Of a stretch of DNA of 64,000 bases, positions 16,202 to 23,795 are shown piece by piece (the first letter of the stretch is position 1; the number at the start of each line of letters is the position of its first letter). A program made the position numbers and the translations under genes. Location: positions 4,124,001 to 4,188,000 of the forward strand of contig NZ_LT629791.1 in assembly GCF_900105925.1 (NCBI RefSeq), in the 5' to 3' direction. The DNA is from Jiangella alkaliphila. Its GTDB lineage: Bacteria > Actinomycetota > Actinomycetes > Jiangellales > Jiangellaceae. The notes beneath the pieces are model-generated. The model ran no database searches and was not told where the DNA came from. It worked only from the letters and a program-made list of their open reading frames with translations.

Positions 16202-16226
16202 GGCGAAGGTAGCTGATACCTTCGCC
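16202..16226. promoter_or_regulatory. Perfect palindromic operator before the FadR-type regulator
   Basis: GGCGAAGGTA-N5-TACCTTCGCC is a perfect 10-base inverted repeat ending two bases before the ATG at 16229. Position and GGTA...TACC half-sites fit a GntR/FadR autoregulatory operator. Because it fills the place of the ribosome binding site, the message may be leaderless, or translation may be hindered by the hairpin. Confidence 0.7.
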
Positions 16227-16228
16227 GA

Positions 16229-16954
16229 ATGGTGCCCACCGCGCTGGACAAGGCGGTCGCCGCGACGGAGCGGCTGGTCGTCGACGAGTTCGCGCCGGGC
16301 GCCCGGCTGCCGGGCGAGGCCGAGCTGGCGCAGCGGTTCGGGGTGAGCCGGCTGACGGTGCGCGAGGCGCTCAAGGTGCTGGCCGGCCGCGGGCTGCTGG
16401 AACTGGGCCGCGGCCGCCGCCCGACGGTGCGCGAGCCGGACGGCTCGGTGCTGTCCGGCCACTTCGCGCTGGCCATGCGACGCGACCCGCACGCGCTGCT
16501 GGAGCTGTGCGAGATTCGTCAGTCGCTGGAGGCGCTGGCCGCCGGGAAGGCGGCCGGGCGGGCCGGCCGGGCCTCGGTCGCCGTGCTCGAGACGGCGGTG
16601 GAGCGCATGGCCGCCGCGGTCGCGCTGGACGAGCCGGAGCGGGAGCGCCGGTTCAACGACGCCGACGCCGCCTTCCACCAGGCGCTGGCGCTGGCCGCGG
16701 GCAGCCGCATGCTGGCGTTCGTCCTCGACGGGTTCGAGGAGGCGCTGCACCGCAGCTTCGCCGCGAGCTACCGCGGCCACTTCGCCCGCGGCGGCACGTT
16801 CGACGAGGTGCTGGCCGCGCACCGGGCCGTCGTCGACGCCGTCCGGGCGCACGACGTGCCGGCCGCCGAGCAGGCCATGCGGGCGCACCTGCGGCAGGTC
16901 GAGCGCGACCTGCGGACCGCGATCGACCTCGCCGCCGGGGGAGCGGCCCGATGA
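16229..16954 (+). CDS. FadR-subfamily GntR regulator
   Basis: The N-terminal winged helix spans about residues 5-70 (LVVDEFAPGARLPGEAELAQRFGVSRLTVREALKVLAGRGLLEL). An all-helical FCD ligand domain follows, with its metal/acid-binding residues visible in the segments EIRQSLEALAAG, FNDADAAFHQAL and AAHRAVVDAVRAHD. FCD-domain regulators typically sense small carboxylic acids, which agrees with a sugar-acid type pathway. It heads a three-gene operon with a kinase and an enolase paralogue, each joined by an ATGA overlap, and probably binds the palindrome at 16202-16226. Confidence 0.9.
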   Translation: MVPTALDKAVAATERLVVDEFAPGARLPGEAELAQRFGVSRLTVREALKVLAGRGLLELGRGRRPTVREPDGSVLSGHFALAMRRDPHALLELCEIRQSLEALAAGKAAGRAGRASVAVLETAVERMAAAVALDEPERERRFNDADAAFHQALALAAGSRMLAFVLDGFEEALHRSFAASYRGHFARGGTFDEVLAAHRAVVDAVRAHDVPAAEQAMRAHLRQVERDLRTAIDLAAGGAAR

Positions 16955-17958
16955 GCGTGGCGCTGCTGGACGAGACGTCCGTCGTGGCGCACCTGCGCGG
17001 GCGCGGCCTGGTCGGCTCCGGCCCGGTGACGGTGAGCGCGCTCGGCGGCGGGGTGAGCAACGTCGTGCTGGCGGTCGACGACGGGCGGCGGGCGCTGGTG
17101 GTCAAGCAGGCGCTGCCGCGGCTGCGGGTCGAGGCCGAGTGGACGGCGCCGACCGACCGCACGCTCACCGAGGCCGACGCACTGGTGCTGACCGCCGCAG
17201 TGACGCCAGGCGCCGTCCCCGCCGTGGTCGACCGCGACGACGAGCGGAACGTCCTGGTGCTGGAGCGGGCGCCGGCCGGCTGGCGGGACTGGAAGGCCGA
17301 CCTGCTCGGCGGGACGGCCGACGCGGCGGTCGCGGCCCGGCTGGGCGACGTGCTGGCCCGCTGGCACACGGCGACGACGGACCCTGCTGCGCTGCCGCCT
17401 CGGGTGCTCGACGGCGGCGACGCGTTCGAGCGGCTGCGGGTCGAACCGTTCTACCGCCGCGTCGCCGCGCAGGTGCCGGGGTCACTGGGCGACCGGATCC
17501 TGGCCACGGCCGACGCGATGGCGGCCCGGCACACCTGCTTCGTGCACGGCGACTTCTCGCCGAAGAACGTACTGGTCGCGCCGGACGGCCCGGACCTGTG
17601 GGCGATCGACTTCGAGGTGGCCCACCACGGCGACCCGGCCTTCGACCTCGCCTTCCTGCTCTGCCACCTGTCGCTGAAGGCGGTACACCGGCCGGCGTCG
17701 GCGGCCGGCTACGCGGAGTGCGCGACGGCGTTCGCCGGCGCCTACGCCCGCGGGGCCGGGCCCGATCTGACGCCGGACTGGCCGCACGTCCTGCGGCACA
17801 CCGGCTGCCTGACGCTGGCCCGCGTCCGCGGCGCGTCGCCGGCGGAGTACCTCACCGCGGCCGAGCGCGAGACGGCGTGGCGGCTCGGCGTGGACCTGGT
17901 GACCGGCGCCGTCGCCGGCCCCGACGACCTGTGCACCCGGCTGACGGAGGGGCGATGA
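16951..17958 (+). CDS. Small-molecule kinase of the APH/methylthioribose-kinase fold
   Basis: The 335-residue protein has the protein-kinase-like phosphotransferase layout: glycine loop LGGGVSNVV (31-39), ATP Lys52 (VVKQAL), catalytic loop VHGDFSPKNVLV (D201, N206) and metal-binding D220 (WAIDFEVAHHGDPAFDLAFLL). The HGDFSPKN/FEVAHHGDPAFD wording is closer to methylthioribose kinase-type enzymes than to aminoglycoside phosphotransferases. In this operon it probably phosphorylates a hydroxyl of a sugar or sugar acid, whose product may be the substrate of the enolase-like protein encoded next. Antibiotic resistance is unlikely from context. Confidence 0.83.
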   Translation: MSVALLDETSVVAHLRGRGLVGSGPVTVSALGGGVSNVVLAVDDGRRALVVKQALPRLRVEAEWTAPTDRTLTEADALVLTAAVTPGAVPAVVDRDDERNVLVLERAPAGWRDWKADLLGGTADAAVAARLGDVLARWHTATTDPAALPPRVLDGGDAFERLRVEPFYRRVAAQVPGSLGDRILATADAMAARHTCFVHGDFSPKNVLVAPDGPDLWAIDFEVAHHGDPAFDLAFLLCHLSLKAVHRPASAAGYAECATAFAGAYARGAGPDLTPDWPHVLRHTGCLTLARVRGASPAEYLTAAERETAWRLGVDLVTGAVAGPDDLCTRLTEGR

Positions 17959-19262
17959 CGGGAACGACGATCACCGACGTGGTGGCGTGGGAGGCGCTGG
18001 ACTCCCGCGGCCGGCCGACGGTCGGCTGCCGCGTCGGCCTCGCGGGCGGCGCGAGCGGCCGGGCGATCGTCCCGTCCGGCGCGTCGACCGGCGGCCACGA
18101 GGCCCGCGAGCTGCGCGACGCCGACCCGGGCCGCTACGACGGCTACGGCGTGCGCGACGCGGTGGCGTCGGTGACGACCACTCTCGCGCCGCTGGTCACC
18201 GGCCTGGACGCGGCGGACCAGGAGGCGGCCGACGCCGCGCTGGAGTCCGCCGACGACGACCCGCTGCTCGGCACCGCCGGCGCCAACGCGGTCCTCGCGG
18301 TCTCGCTGGCGACCCTGCTGGCCGCGGCGGCCGCGTCGGGACGGCCGCTGTGGCAGCACGTCTCGACCGACGGCGACACCGCCCCGCTGCTGCCGCTGCC
18401 GATGGTCAACATCGTCTCCGGCGGCGCCCACGCCGGCCGCGCGCTGGACATCCAGGACGTCCTCGCCGTCCCGGTCGGCGCGACCAGCTTCGCGCAGGCG
18501 CTGGAGTGGGCCGCCCGGGTCCGTGCGGCCACGGCCGAGCTGCTGGCCCGGCGCGGCGGGACGACGACCGCGCTGGTCGCCGACGAGGGCGGACTGGCCG
18601 GCGGGCTGACGGACAACGAGGCGGCGCTCGCGCTGGTCACCGACGCCGTCGAGCATGCCGGGCTCACCCCCGGCGACGACGTCGCGCTCGCCATCGACAT
18701 CGCAGCCAACCAGCTCTACGACGGCGCCGGCTACCGGCTGGACCGGGACGGGGTGACGCTCACCCCGGCCTCCTGGCTGCGCCGGCTGGAGCAGTGGTGC
18801 CGCGACTACCCGGTCGTCTCGCTGGAGGACGTGCTGGCCGAGGACGACTGGGCCGGCTGGGCCGCCGCCACGCCGCCGCTCGGCACGGACCGCCAGCTGC
18901 TCGGCGACGACCTGTTCGCCACCAACGCCGCGCGGCTGCGGCAGGGCATCGACGGCGGCGTCGCCAACGCCGTCCTCGTCAAGCCGAACCAGGCCGGCAC
19001 CGTCAGCCGGGCCCGGCGGGTGACCGAGCTGGCCCGCGCGGCCGGCTACGCCACCGTCATCTCGGCACGCTCCGGCGACACCGAGGACAGCTGGCTCGCC
19101 GACCTCGCCGTCGGCTGGCGCACCGGCCAGATCAAGGTCGGCAGCACCATGCGCTCGGAGCGGACGGCGAAGTGGAACCGGCTGCTGGAGATCGAGGCGA
19201 CGTCGCCGGACGCCCAGTTCGCCGGCGCCGCCGCGCTCAGTAGGTCGCCCGGCCGCCGCTGA
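17955..19262 (+). CDS. Enolase paralogue with altered active site
   Basis: The 435-residue protein aligns over its full length with enolase: flexible loop PSGASTG (40-46), GGAHAG (H159), DEGG (E211), metal ligands D248, E291 and D318, K343 in LVKPNQAGT and K394 in GQIKVG. Two residues invariant in glycolytic enolase differ: the Glu of the QEF motif is Asp168, and the His of SHRSGE is Ala371 (SARSGD). Those residues sit around the 2-phosphoglycerate hydroxyl and phosphate, so the natural substrate is probably a different phosphorylated hydroxy acid. The gene is coupled by ATGA to the kinase gene and lies in a catabolic locus, not with glycolytic genes. Its 3' end overlaps the convergent SDR gene by 26 bases. 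Confidence 0.85.
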   Translation: MTGTTITDVVAWEALDSRGRPTVGCRVGLAGGASGRAIVPSGASTGGHEARELRDADPGRYDGYGVRDAVASVTTTLAPLVTGLDAADQEAADAALESADDDPLLGTAGANAVLAVSLATLLAAAAASGRPLWQHVSTDGDTAPLLPLPMVNIVSGGAHAGRALDIQDVLAVPVGATSFAQALEWAARVRAATAELLARRGGTTTALVADEGGLAGGLTDNEAALALVTDAVEHAGLTPGDDVALAIDIAANQLYDGAGYRLDRDGVTLTPASWLRRLEQWCRDYPVVSLEDVLAEDDWAGWAAATPPLGTDRQLLGDDLFATNAARLRQGIDGGVANAVLVKPNQAGTVSRARRVTELARAAGYATVISARSGDTEDSWLADLAVGWRTGQIKVGSTMRSERTAKWNRLLEIEATSPDAQFAGAAALSRSPGRR

Positions 19263-19923
19263 TGTCGTACACCGCGCCGGTGGAGAAGGTGACGCGATCG
19301 GAGCAGAGCCACGCGATCAGCTCGGCCACCTCCTCGGGCCGGCCGACCCGCTTCATCGGGATGAGGCCGGTGATGTGCGCGAGCACGTCGGGCGCGGTGT
19401 TGTCGTTCATCGGGGTGGCGATGACGGCCGGCGCGATCGCGTTGACCAGGACGCCACTGGTGGCCAGCTCCTTGCCGGCGGACTTGGTGAGGCCGATGAC
19501 GGCGGCCTTCGACGCGGAGTACACCGACAGGTTCGGGTTGCCGTCCTTGCCGGCCATGCTGGCGACGTTGACGACCCGGCCCCAGCCGCGCTCGCGCATG
19601 CCGGGGACGAACGCCCGCATGGTGTTCACGGTGCCGATGACGTTGACCTCGAAGACGCCGCGCCACTCGTCGGCCGTCGTCTCGACCAGCGGCCGGTTCG
19701 GCCCGACGATGCCGGCCGAGTTCACCAGCACGTCCACCGGGCCCAGCTCGGCCGCGACCGCCGCCAGCGCCGCCTCGTCGGTGACGTCGGCCGCGACGTC
19801 GGCGCCGCGCAGGTCGAGGGTGGTGACGGCGACGCCGTCGGCCCGCAGCCGCTCGGCCGCCGCGGCGCCGAGTCCGCTGCCACCGCCCGTGACGACCGCC
19901 GTCCTGCTGTCAGTGCGATTCAC
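19237..19923 (-). CDS. Short-chain dehydrogenase/reductase
   Basis: This classical SDR of 228 residues has the cofactor motif TGGGSGLG (12-19), NSAG (68-71), a catalytic Ser in VASMAG and the YSASK Tyr-Lys pair. Asp37 and Arg39 at the end of the second strand (TLDLRGADV) favour NAD over NADP. In oxidative sugar pathways such SDRs oxidise the sugar or the 2-keto-3-deoxy acid made by the dehydratase. Its start overlaps the 3' end of the dehydratase gene by 14 bases, so the two belong together. Confidence 0.87.
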   Translation of the reverse strand: MNRTDSRTAVVTGGGSGLGAAAAERLRADGVAVTTLDLRGADVAADVTDEAALAAVAAELGPVDVLVNSAGIVGPNRPLVETTADEWRGVFEVNVIGTVNTMRAFVPGMRERGWGRVVNVASMAGKDGNPNLSVYSASKAAVIGLTKSAGKELATSGVLVNAIAPAVIATPMNDNTAPDVLAHITGLIPMKRVGRPEEVAELIAWLCSDRVTFSTGAVYDISGGRATY

Positions 19924-21625
19924 GGCTGACCTCCGATCCGCTGGAGCCGAGCAGGAAGTCCAGGTCGGCGCCGGTGTCGGCCTGGCGGACGTGGTCGACG
20001 TAGAGCCGTTCCCAGCCGCGGGCCGGCCGGGCGAAGCCGTCGACGGTGGCCTGGTTCGGGGAGCGCGCGGCCAGCTCGTCGTCGGGCACCTCGACGTCGA
20101 TGCGGCGGGCGGCGACGTCGAGGCTGACGATGTCGCCGGTGCGCACCAGCGCCAGCGGACCGCCGGCCGCCGCCTCGGGCGTCACGTGCAGCACGACGGT
20201 GCCGTAGGCGGTGCCGCTCATCCGGCCGTCGCACACCCGCACCATGTCGCGCACGCCCTGGGCCAGCAGCTTCTTCGGCATCGGCAGGTTCGACACCTCC
20301 GGCATGCCGGGGTAGCCCTTCGGGCCGCAGCCGCGCAGCACCAGGACGGAGTCGGCCGTCACGTCGAGGTCGGGGTCGTCGATGCGGGCGTGCAGGTCCT
20401 CGATGCTGTCGAACACGACGGCCGGGCCGCGGTGCGTCAGCAGCTCCGGCGAGGCGGCGGCCGGCTTGATCACCGCACCGCCGGGCGCCAGGTTGCCGCG
20501 CAGCACCGCGATGCCGCCCTCGTCGACCAGCGGCGCCGACCGCGGCCGGATCACTTCGGTGTCCCAGATCGGCGCGTCGTCGAGGTAGTCGACCAGCGGC
20601 CGGCCGGTGACCGTCAGCGCCGTGGGGTCGAGCAGGTCGCGGACCTCGCGCAGCACCGCCAGCAGGCCGCCGGCGCGGTGCAGGTCGTCCATCAGGAACC
20701 GGCCGGCCGGCAGCAGGTCGACCAGCACCGGGACACGCGAGCCGATGCGGTCGAAGTCGTCCAGCGTGAGGTCGATGCCCAGGCGGCCGGCGATGGCGAG
20801 CAGGTGCACGACCGCGTTGGTCGAGCCGCCGATGGCGCCGAGCGCCACGATCGCGTTGTGGAACGACGCCTTCGTCAGGACGGTGCTGGGCCGGCGGCCG
20901 GCGGCGACCAGCTCGACGGCGAGCCGGCCGGTGCCGTGCGCGGCGACCAGCAGCCGGCTGTCCGGCGCCGGGGTGCCGGCGACGCCCGGGACGACCATGC
21001 CCAGCGCCTCGGCCAGCAGGCCCATCGTCGACGCGGTGCCCATGGTGTTGCAGTGCCCGCGGCTGCGGATCATCGCCGACTCCGAGCGGGTGAACTCCTC
21101 CCGCGACAGGGTGCCGGCGCGCACCTCCTCGGACAGCCGCCACACGTCTGTGCCGCAGCCCAGCGGGATGCCCTTGAAGGTGCCGGTGAGCATCGGCCCG
21201 CCGGGCACGACGACGGCCGGCAGGTCGACCGACGCCGCGCCCATGAGCAGCGCCGGGATCGTCTTGTCGCAACCGCCCAGCAGCACGACGCCGTCGACCG
21301 GGTTGCCGCGCAGCAGCTCTTCGGTGGCCATGGCGGCGAGGTTGCGCCACAGCATCGCGGTGGGCCGCAGCTGGGTCTCGCCGAGCGAGATGACCGGCAG
21401 CTCGAGCGGGATGCCGCCGGCCTCGTGCACGCCGTCGCGGACCGACCGGGCCACCTCGCTGAGGTGCCGGTTGCACGGCGCGAGGTCGGACGCGGTGTTC
21501 GCGATGGCGATGTGCGGCCGGCCGGTGAACGCGTCGTCGGGCAGGCCGCGGCGCATCCAGGCCCGGTGGATGTAGGCGTCGCGGCCGTCGCCGCCGTACC
21601 ACTGCGCGCTGCGGAGCTCCGGCAC
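19910..21625 (-). CDS. IlvD/Edd-family sugar-acid dehydratase
   Basis: The 571-residue protein is the length of pentonate/aldonate dehydratases and contains the family's iron-sulfur Cys residues: C51 (APCNRHL), C119 (GGCDKTIPA) and C192 (GHCNTMGTAS), plus the DGRMSGT motif near the C-terminus. Enzymes of this branch remove water from C2-C3 of sugar acids such as arabinonate or xylonate to yield 2-keto-3-deoxy acids. Start is GTG 21625 with a GGAAGGGAG ribosome binding site five bases upstream. It is divergent from the IclR regulator and forms an operon with the SDR gene. Confidence 0.9.
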   Translation of the reverse strand: MPELRSAQWYGGDGRDAYIHRAWMRRGLPDDAFTGRPHIAIANTASDLAPCNRHLSEVARSVRDGVHEAGGIPLELPVISLGETQLRPTAMLWRNLAAMATEELLRGNPVDGVVLLGGCDKTIPALLMGAASVDLPAVVVPGGPMLTGTFKGIPLGCGTDVWRLSEEVRAGTLSREEFTRSESAMIRSRGHCNTMGTASTMGLLAEALGMVVPGVAGTPAPDSRLLVAAHGTGRLAVELVAAGRRPSTVLTKASFHNAIVALGAIGGSTNAVVHLLAIAGRLGIDLTLDDFDRIGSRVPVLVDLLPAGRFLMDDLHRAGGLLAVLREVRDLLDPTALTVTGRPLVDYLDDAPIWDTEVIRPRSAPLVDEGGIAVLRGNLAPGGAVIKPAAASPELLTHRGPAVVFDSIEDLHARIDDPDLDVTADSVLVLRGCGPKGYPGMPEVSNLPMPKKLLAQGVRDMVRVCDGRMSGTAYGTVVLHVTPEAAAGGPLALVRTGDIVSLDVAARRIDVEVPDDELAARSPNQATVDGFARPARGWERLYVDHVRQADTGADLDFLLGSSGSEVSRESH

Positions 21626-21641
21626 GGCGCTCCCTTCCGGT

Positions 21642-21664
21642 TATCGATACGACGATCTACTATC
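21642..21664. promoter_or_regulatory. Candidate IclR operator between dehydratase and IclR genes
   Basis: The 46-base divergent gap contains the perfect palindrome TATCGATA (21642-21649) and a wider GATA-N11-TATC inverted repeat (21646-21664), an A/T-rich island in GC-rich DNA. It is the only likely place for the operator that controls both directions. The exact motif is inferred. Confidence 0.5.
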
Positions 21665-21671
21665 TGGAAAC

Positions 21672-22475
21672 ATGCGGGACGCAGACATCGTGGCGGGCAG
21701 GGCCCGTCCGGGTCAAGGGGCCGGTCGATTGGTCGGCTCCGACCGCGTGCTCGTCGTGCTCAAAGAACTGGCCGCACACCCCGGCGGCGTCGGGCTGGAC
21801 GAGCTGACCCGCGTGGTCGGCAGCCCGAAGCCCACCGTGCACCGCGCGCTGAGGTCGCTGCGCCGGGCCGGCCTGGCCGGTCAGGACGCCCGCGGACACT
21901 ACCTGCTGGGCGACGAGTTCCTGCGGCTGGCCTTCGCCCACCACGAGGCCCGGCCCGAGCACGTCCGGCTGCGGCCGGTGCTGGAGTCGCTGGCGGCCCG
22001 GTTCGGCGAGACCACGCACTACGCCGTGCTCGACGGCCGCGAGGTCGTCTACCGCGCCAAGGTCGACCCGCCCAGCGGCGCCGCCCGGCTCACGTCCACC
22101 GTCGGCGGGCGCAACCCGGCACACTCCACCGGCGTCGGCAAGCTGCTGCTGGCCTACCGGCTGACGACGCGCGACGACGTCGCCGCATGGGCCGGCGATC
22201 GGCCGATGGAACGGCGCACGGCCAACACGCTCACCACGGCGGCGGCGCTGGCCGGCGAGCTGGCGGCCATCCGGGCGCGGGGCTACGCGGTCGACGACGA
22301 GGAGAACGAGACCGGTGTCGCCTGCCTGGCGCTGCCGGTGTACGCGCTGGCGCCGGGCACGCCGTCGGGCGCGCTCAGCATCAGCGCACTGACCTACCGC
22401 ACGCCGCTCTCGACGCTGGTCGAGGCCGTCGACGAGGTTCGCGGCGTGCTCGGCCGGCTGGGAGAGGGGTCATGA
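21672..22475 (+). CDS. IclR-family transcriptional regulator
   Basis: The N-terminal winged helix (RVLVVLKELAAHPGGVGLDELTRVVGSPKPTVHRALRSLRRAG) is followed by the IclR effector domain (RLTSTVGGRNPAHSTGVGKLLLAY, DDEENETGVACLALPVY), total 267 residues. IclR regulators of sugar-acid loci usually bind the pathway intermediate. It is divergent from the dehydratase-SDR operon and coupled by ATGA to the zinc dehydrogenase gene, so it probably controls all of them. Confidence 0.9.
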   Translation: MRDADIVAGRARPGQGAGRLVGSDRVLVVLKELAAHPGGVGLDELTRVVGSPKPTVHRALRSLRRAGLAGQDARGHYLLGDEFLRLAFAHHEARPEHVRLRPVLESLAARFGETTHYAVLDGREVVYRAKVDPPSGAARLTSTVGGRNPAHSTGVGKLLLAYRLTTRDDVAAWAGDRPMERRTANTLTTAAALAGELAAIRARGYAVDDEENETGVACLALPVYALAPGTPSGALSISALTYRTPLSTLVEAVDEVRGVLGRLGEGS

Positions 22476-23494
22476 GCGGGACGATGCGGGCGTTCGTGCT
22501 GACCGGACCCGGCGCGGGCGGGGTACAGGAGGTGCCGCGGCCGGTCGCGGCACCGGGCGAGGTCGTGGTCGACGTCGAGCGGGCTGGCGTCTGCGGCACC
22601 GACGCGGAGTTCTTCAGCGGCGACATGGCCTACCTGCGGTCCGGCCACACGACGTACCCGCTGCGGCCCGGCCACGAGTGGGCCGGCGTCGTCTCGTCCG
22701 TCGGCGACGGCGTCGACCCGGCGTGGCTGGGCCGGCGGGTCATGGGCGACACCATGATCGGCGACGGGACCTGCCGCCGCTGCCGTCGCGGCCGCCAGCA
22801 CGTGTGCGAGGCGCGGCAGGAGGTCGGCGTGCGCGACGGCCGGCCCGGCGCGCTGGCCGAGCAGCTGGCCGTCCCGGCGTCGTCGCTGCACGCGCTGCCC
22901 GACTCCGTCGACCCGGTCCTGGGGGCGCTGGTCGAGCCGGGCGGCAACGCGCTGCGGGCGGCCAATGCCGCGGCGGTGGGCGACGGCGACCGGCTGCTGG
23001 TGTTCGGGCCGGGCACCATCGGGCTGATGGTGGCGATGTTTGCCCGCGCCGCCGGCGCCGAGGTGCACCTCATGGGCCGCAGCGAGGAGTCGCTGCGGTT
23101 CGCCCGTTCGCTGGGGTTCGCCCACGCCTGGACCGAGGACGAGCTGCCGGACCTGCCGTACGACGCCGTCGTCGACGCCACCAACGCGGCGCGGCTGCCG
23201 GCGCTGGCCGCCGACCTGGTCGAGCCGGGCGGCCGCGTGGTCTACATCGGCCTGTCCGCCACCCCGAGCACGCTCGACACCCGCACGCTGGTGCTCGACG
23301 ACGTGACGGCGGTCGGCATCCTGTCCGCGTCGCCCGGCCTGGCCGCGACGATCGAGGCGTACGCGAGCGGAGCGGTCGACCCGCGGCCGCTGGTCGGCGC
23401 CACCGTCGGCCTGTCCGACGTCGCGGCCGTCCTGGCCGGGGCGTACCCGGCCGGACCCGCGCCGAAGGTCCACGTCGACCCGCGGCTGGACTAG
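22472..23494 (+). CDS. Zinc-dependent medium-chain alcohol/polyol dehydrogenase
   Basis: The 340-residue MDR protein shows the catalytic zinc ligands (CGTDAEF near residue 36 and GHEWAGVV near 66), a Cys-rich structural-metal loop (CRRCRRGRQHVC), and a Rossmann fold beginning LLVFGPGTIGLMVA. Members include threonine, sorbitol and galactitol dehydrogenases. In this locus it could start or finish oxidation of a sugar or polyol before dehydration by the IlvD/Edd enzyme. The start overlaps the IclR stop by four bases. Confidence 0.87.
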   Translation: MSGTMRAFVLTGPGAGGVQEVPRPVAAPGEVVVDVERAGVCGTDAEFFSGDMAYLRSGHTTYPLRPGHEWAGVVSSVGDGVDPAWLGRRVMGDTMIGDGTCRRCRRGRQHVCEARQEVGVRDGRPGALAEQLAVPASSLHALPDSVDPVLGALVEPGGNALRAANAAAVGDGDRLLVFGPGTIGLMVAMFARAAGAEVHLMGRSEESLRFARSLGFAHAWTEDELPDLPYDAVVDATNAARLPALAADLVEPGGRVVYIGLSATPSTLDTRTLVLDDVTAVGILSASPGLAATIEAYASGAVDPRPLVGATVGLSDVAAVLAGAYPAGPAPKVHVDPRLD

Positions 23495-23513
23495 GACGTC
23501 GTCGCGGCGTCGA

Positions 23514-23795
23514 TCACTCGGACTCGGGGCCGGAATCCGTGCCGGGCTCGGAGCCGCGGGGGCCTTTGGCGCGCCGCAGCCACTCCTCCTTGCGCCGGCG
23601 CTCCTCGGGGGTCAGCGGCGCTTGCACGTTGCCGTCGTCGTCGAGACCGATGGCGCCCTGGAACTTCTCGTAGTTCACCCCACGCGGGCGCGGCCGCCCC
23701 TTCGCCGCCGCGAGGTCGCGCTTGAGCTTCGCGATGGCGTCGTTCGTCCGTTCCCGCTCCTCGGCGGGGACGTCGTCCGGCTGGTCCGTCGTCAT
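23514..23795 (-). CDS. Small charged protein downstream of toxin (possible immunity)
   Basis: This 93-residue highly charged protein (AEERERTNDAIAKLKRDLAAAKG, then a helical PEERRRKEEWLRRAKG segment) is not recognised. A GGGAGG ribosome binding site precedes ATG 23795, and that ATG overlaps the stop codon of the ADP-ribosyltransferase gene, so the two are translationally coupled. Position directly behind a polymorphic-toxin gene is where an immunity protein would be expected. That role is inference; the low complexity gives no family support. Confidence 0.6.
   Translation of the reverse strand: MTTDQPDDVPAEERERTNDAIAKLKRDLAAAKGRPRPRGVNYEKFQGAIGLDDDGNVQAPLTPEERRRKEEWLRRAKGPRGSEPGTDSGPESE

Noticed and set aside
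16021-16212. Plus-strand short frame through palindrome copy 1
   Set aside because: It is produced by reading the repeat and its flanks; no homology and no ribosome binding site.
16951-17958. Aminoglycoside resistance gene
   Set aside because: The fold is shared with APH enzymes, but the catalytic-loop wording and the operon with FadR-type regulator and enolase paralogue point to metabolism.
17955-19262. Housekeeping glycolytic enolase
   Set aside because: Two invariant active-site residues are changed (Asp168, Ala371) and the gene is inside an inducible catabolic operon.
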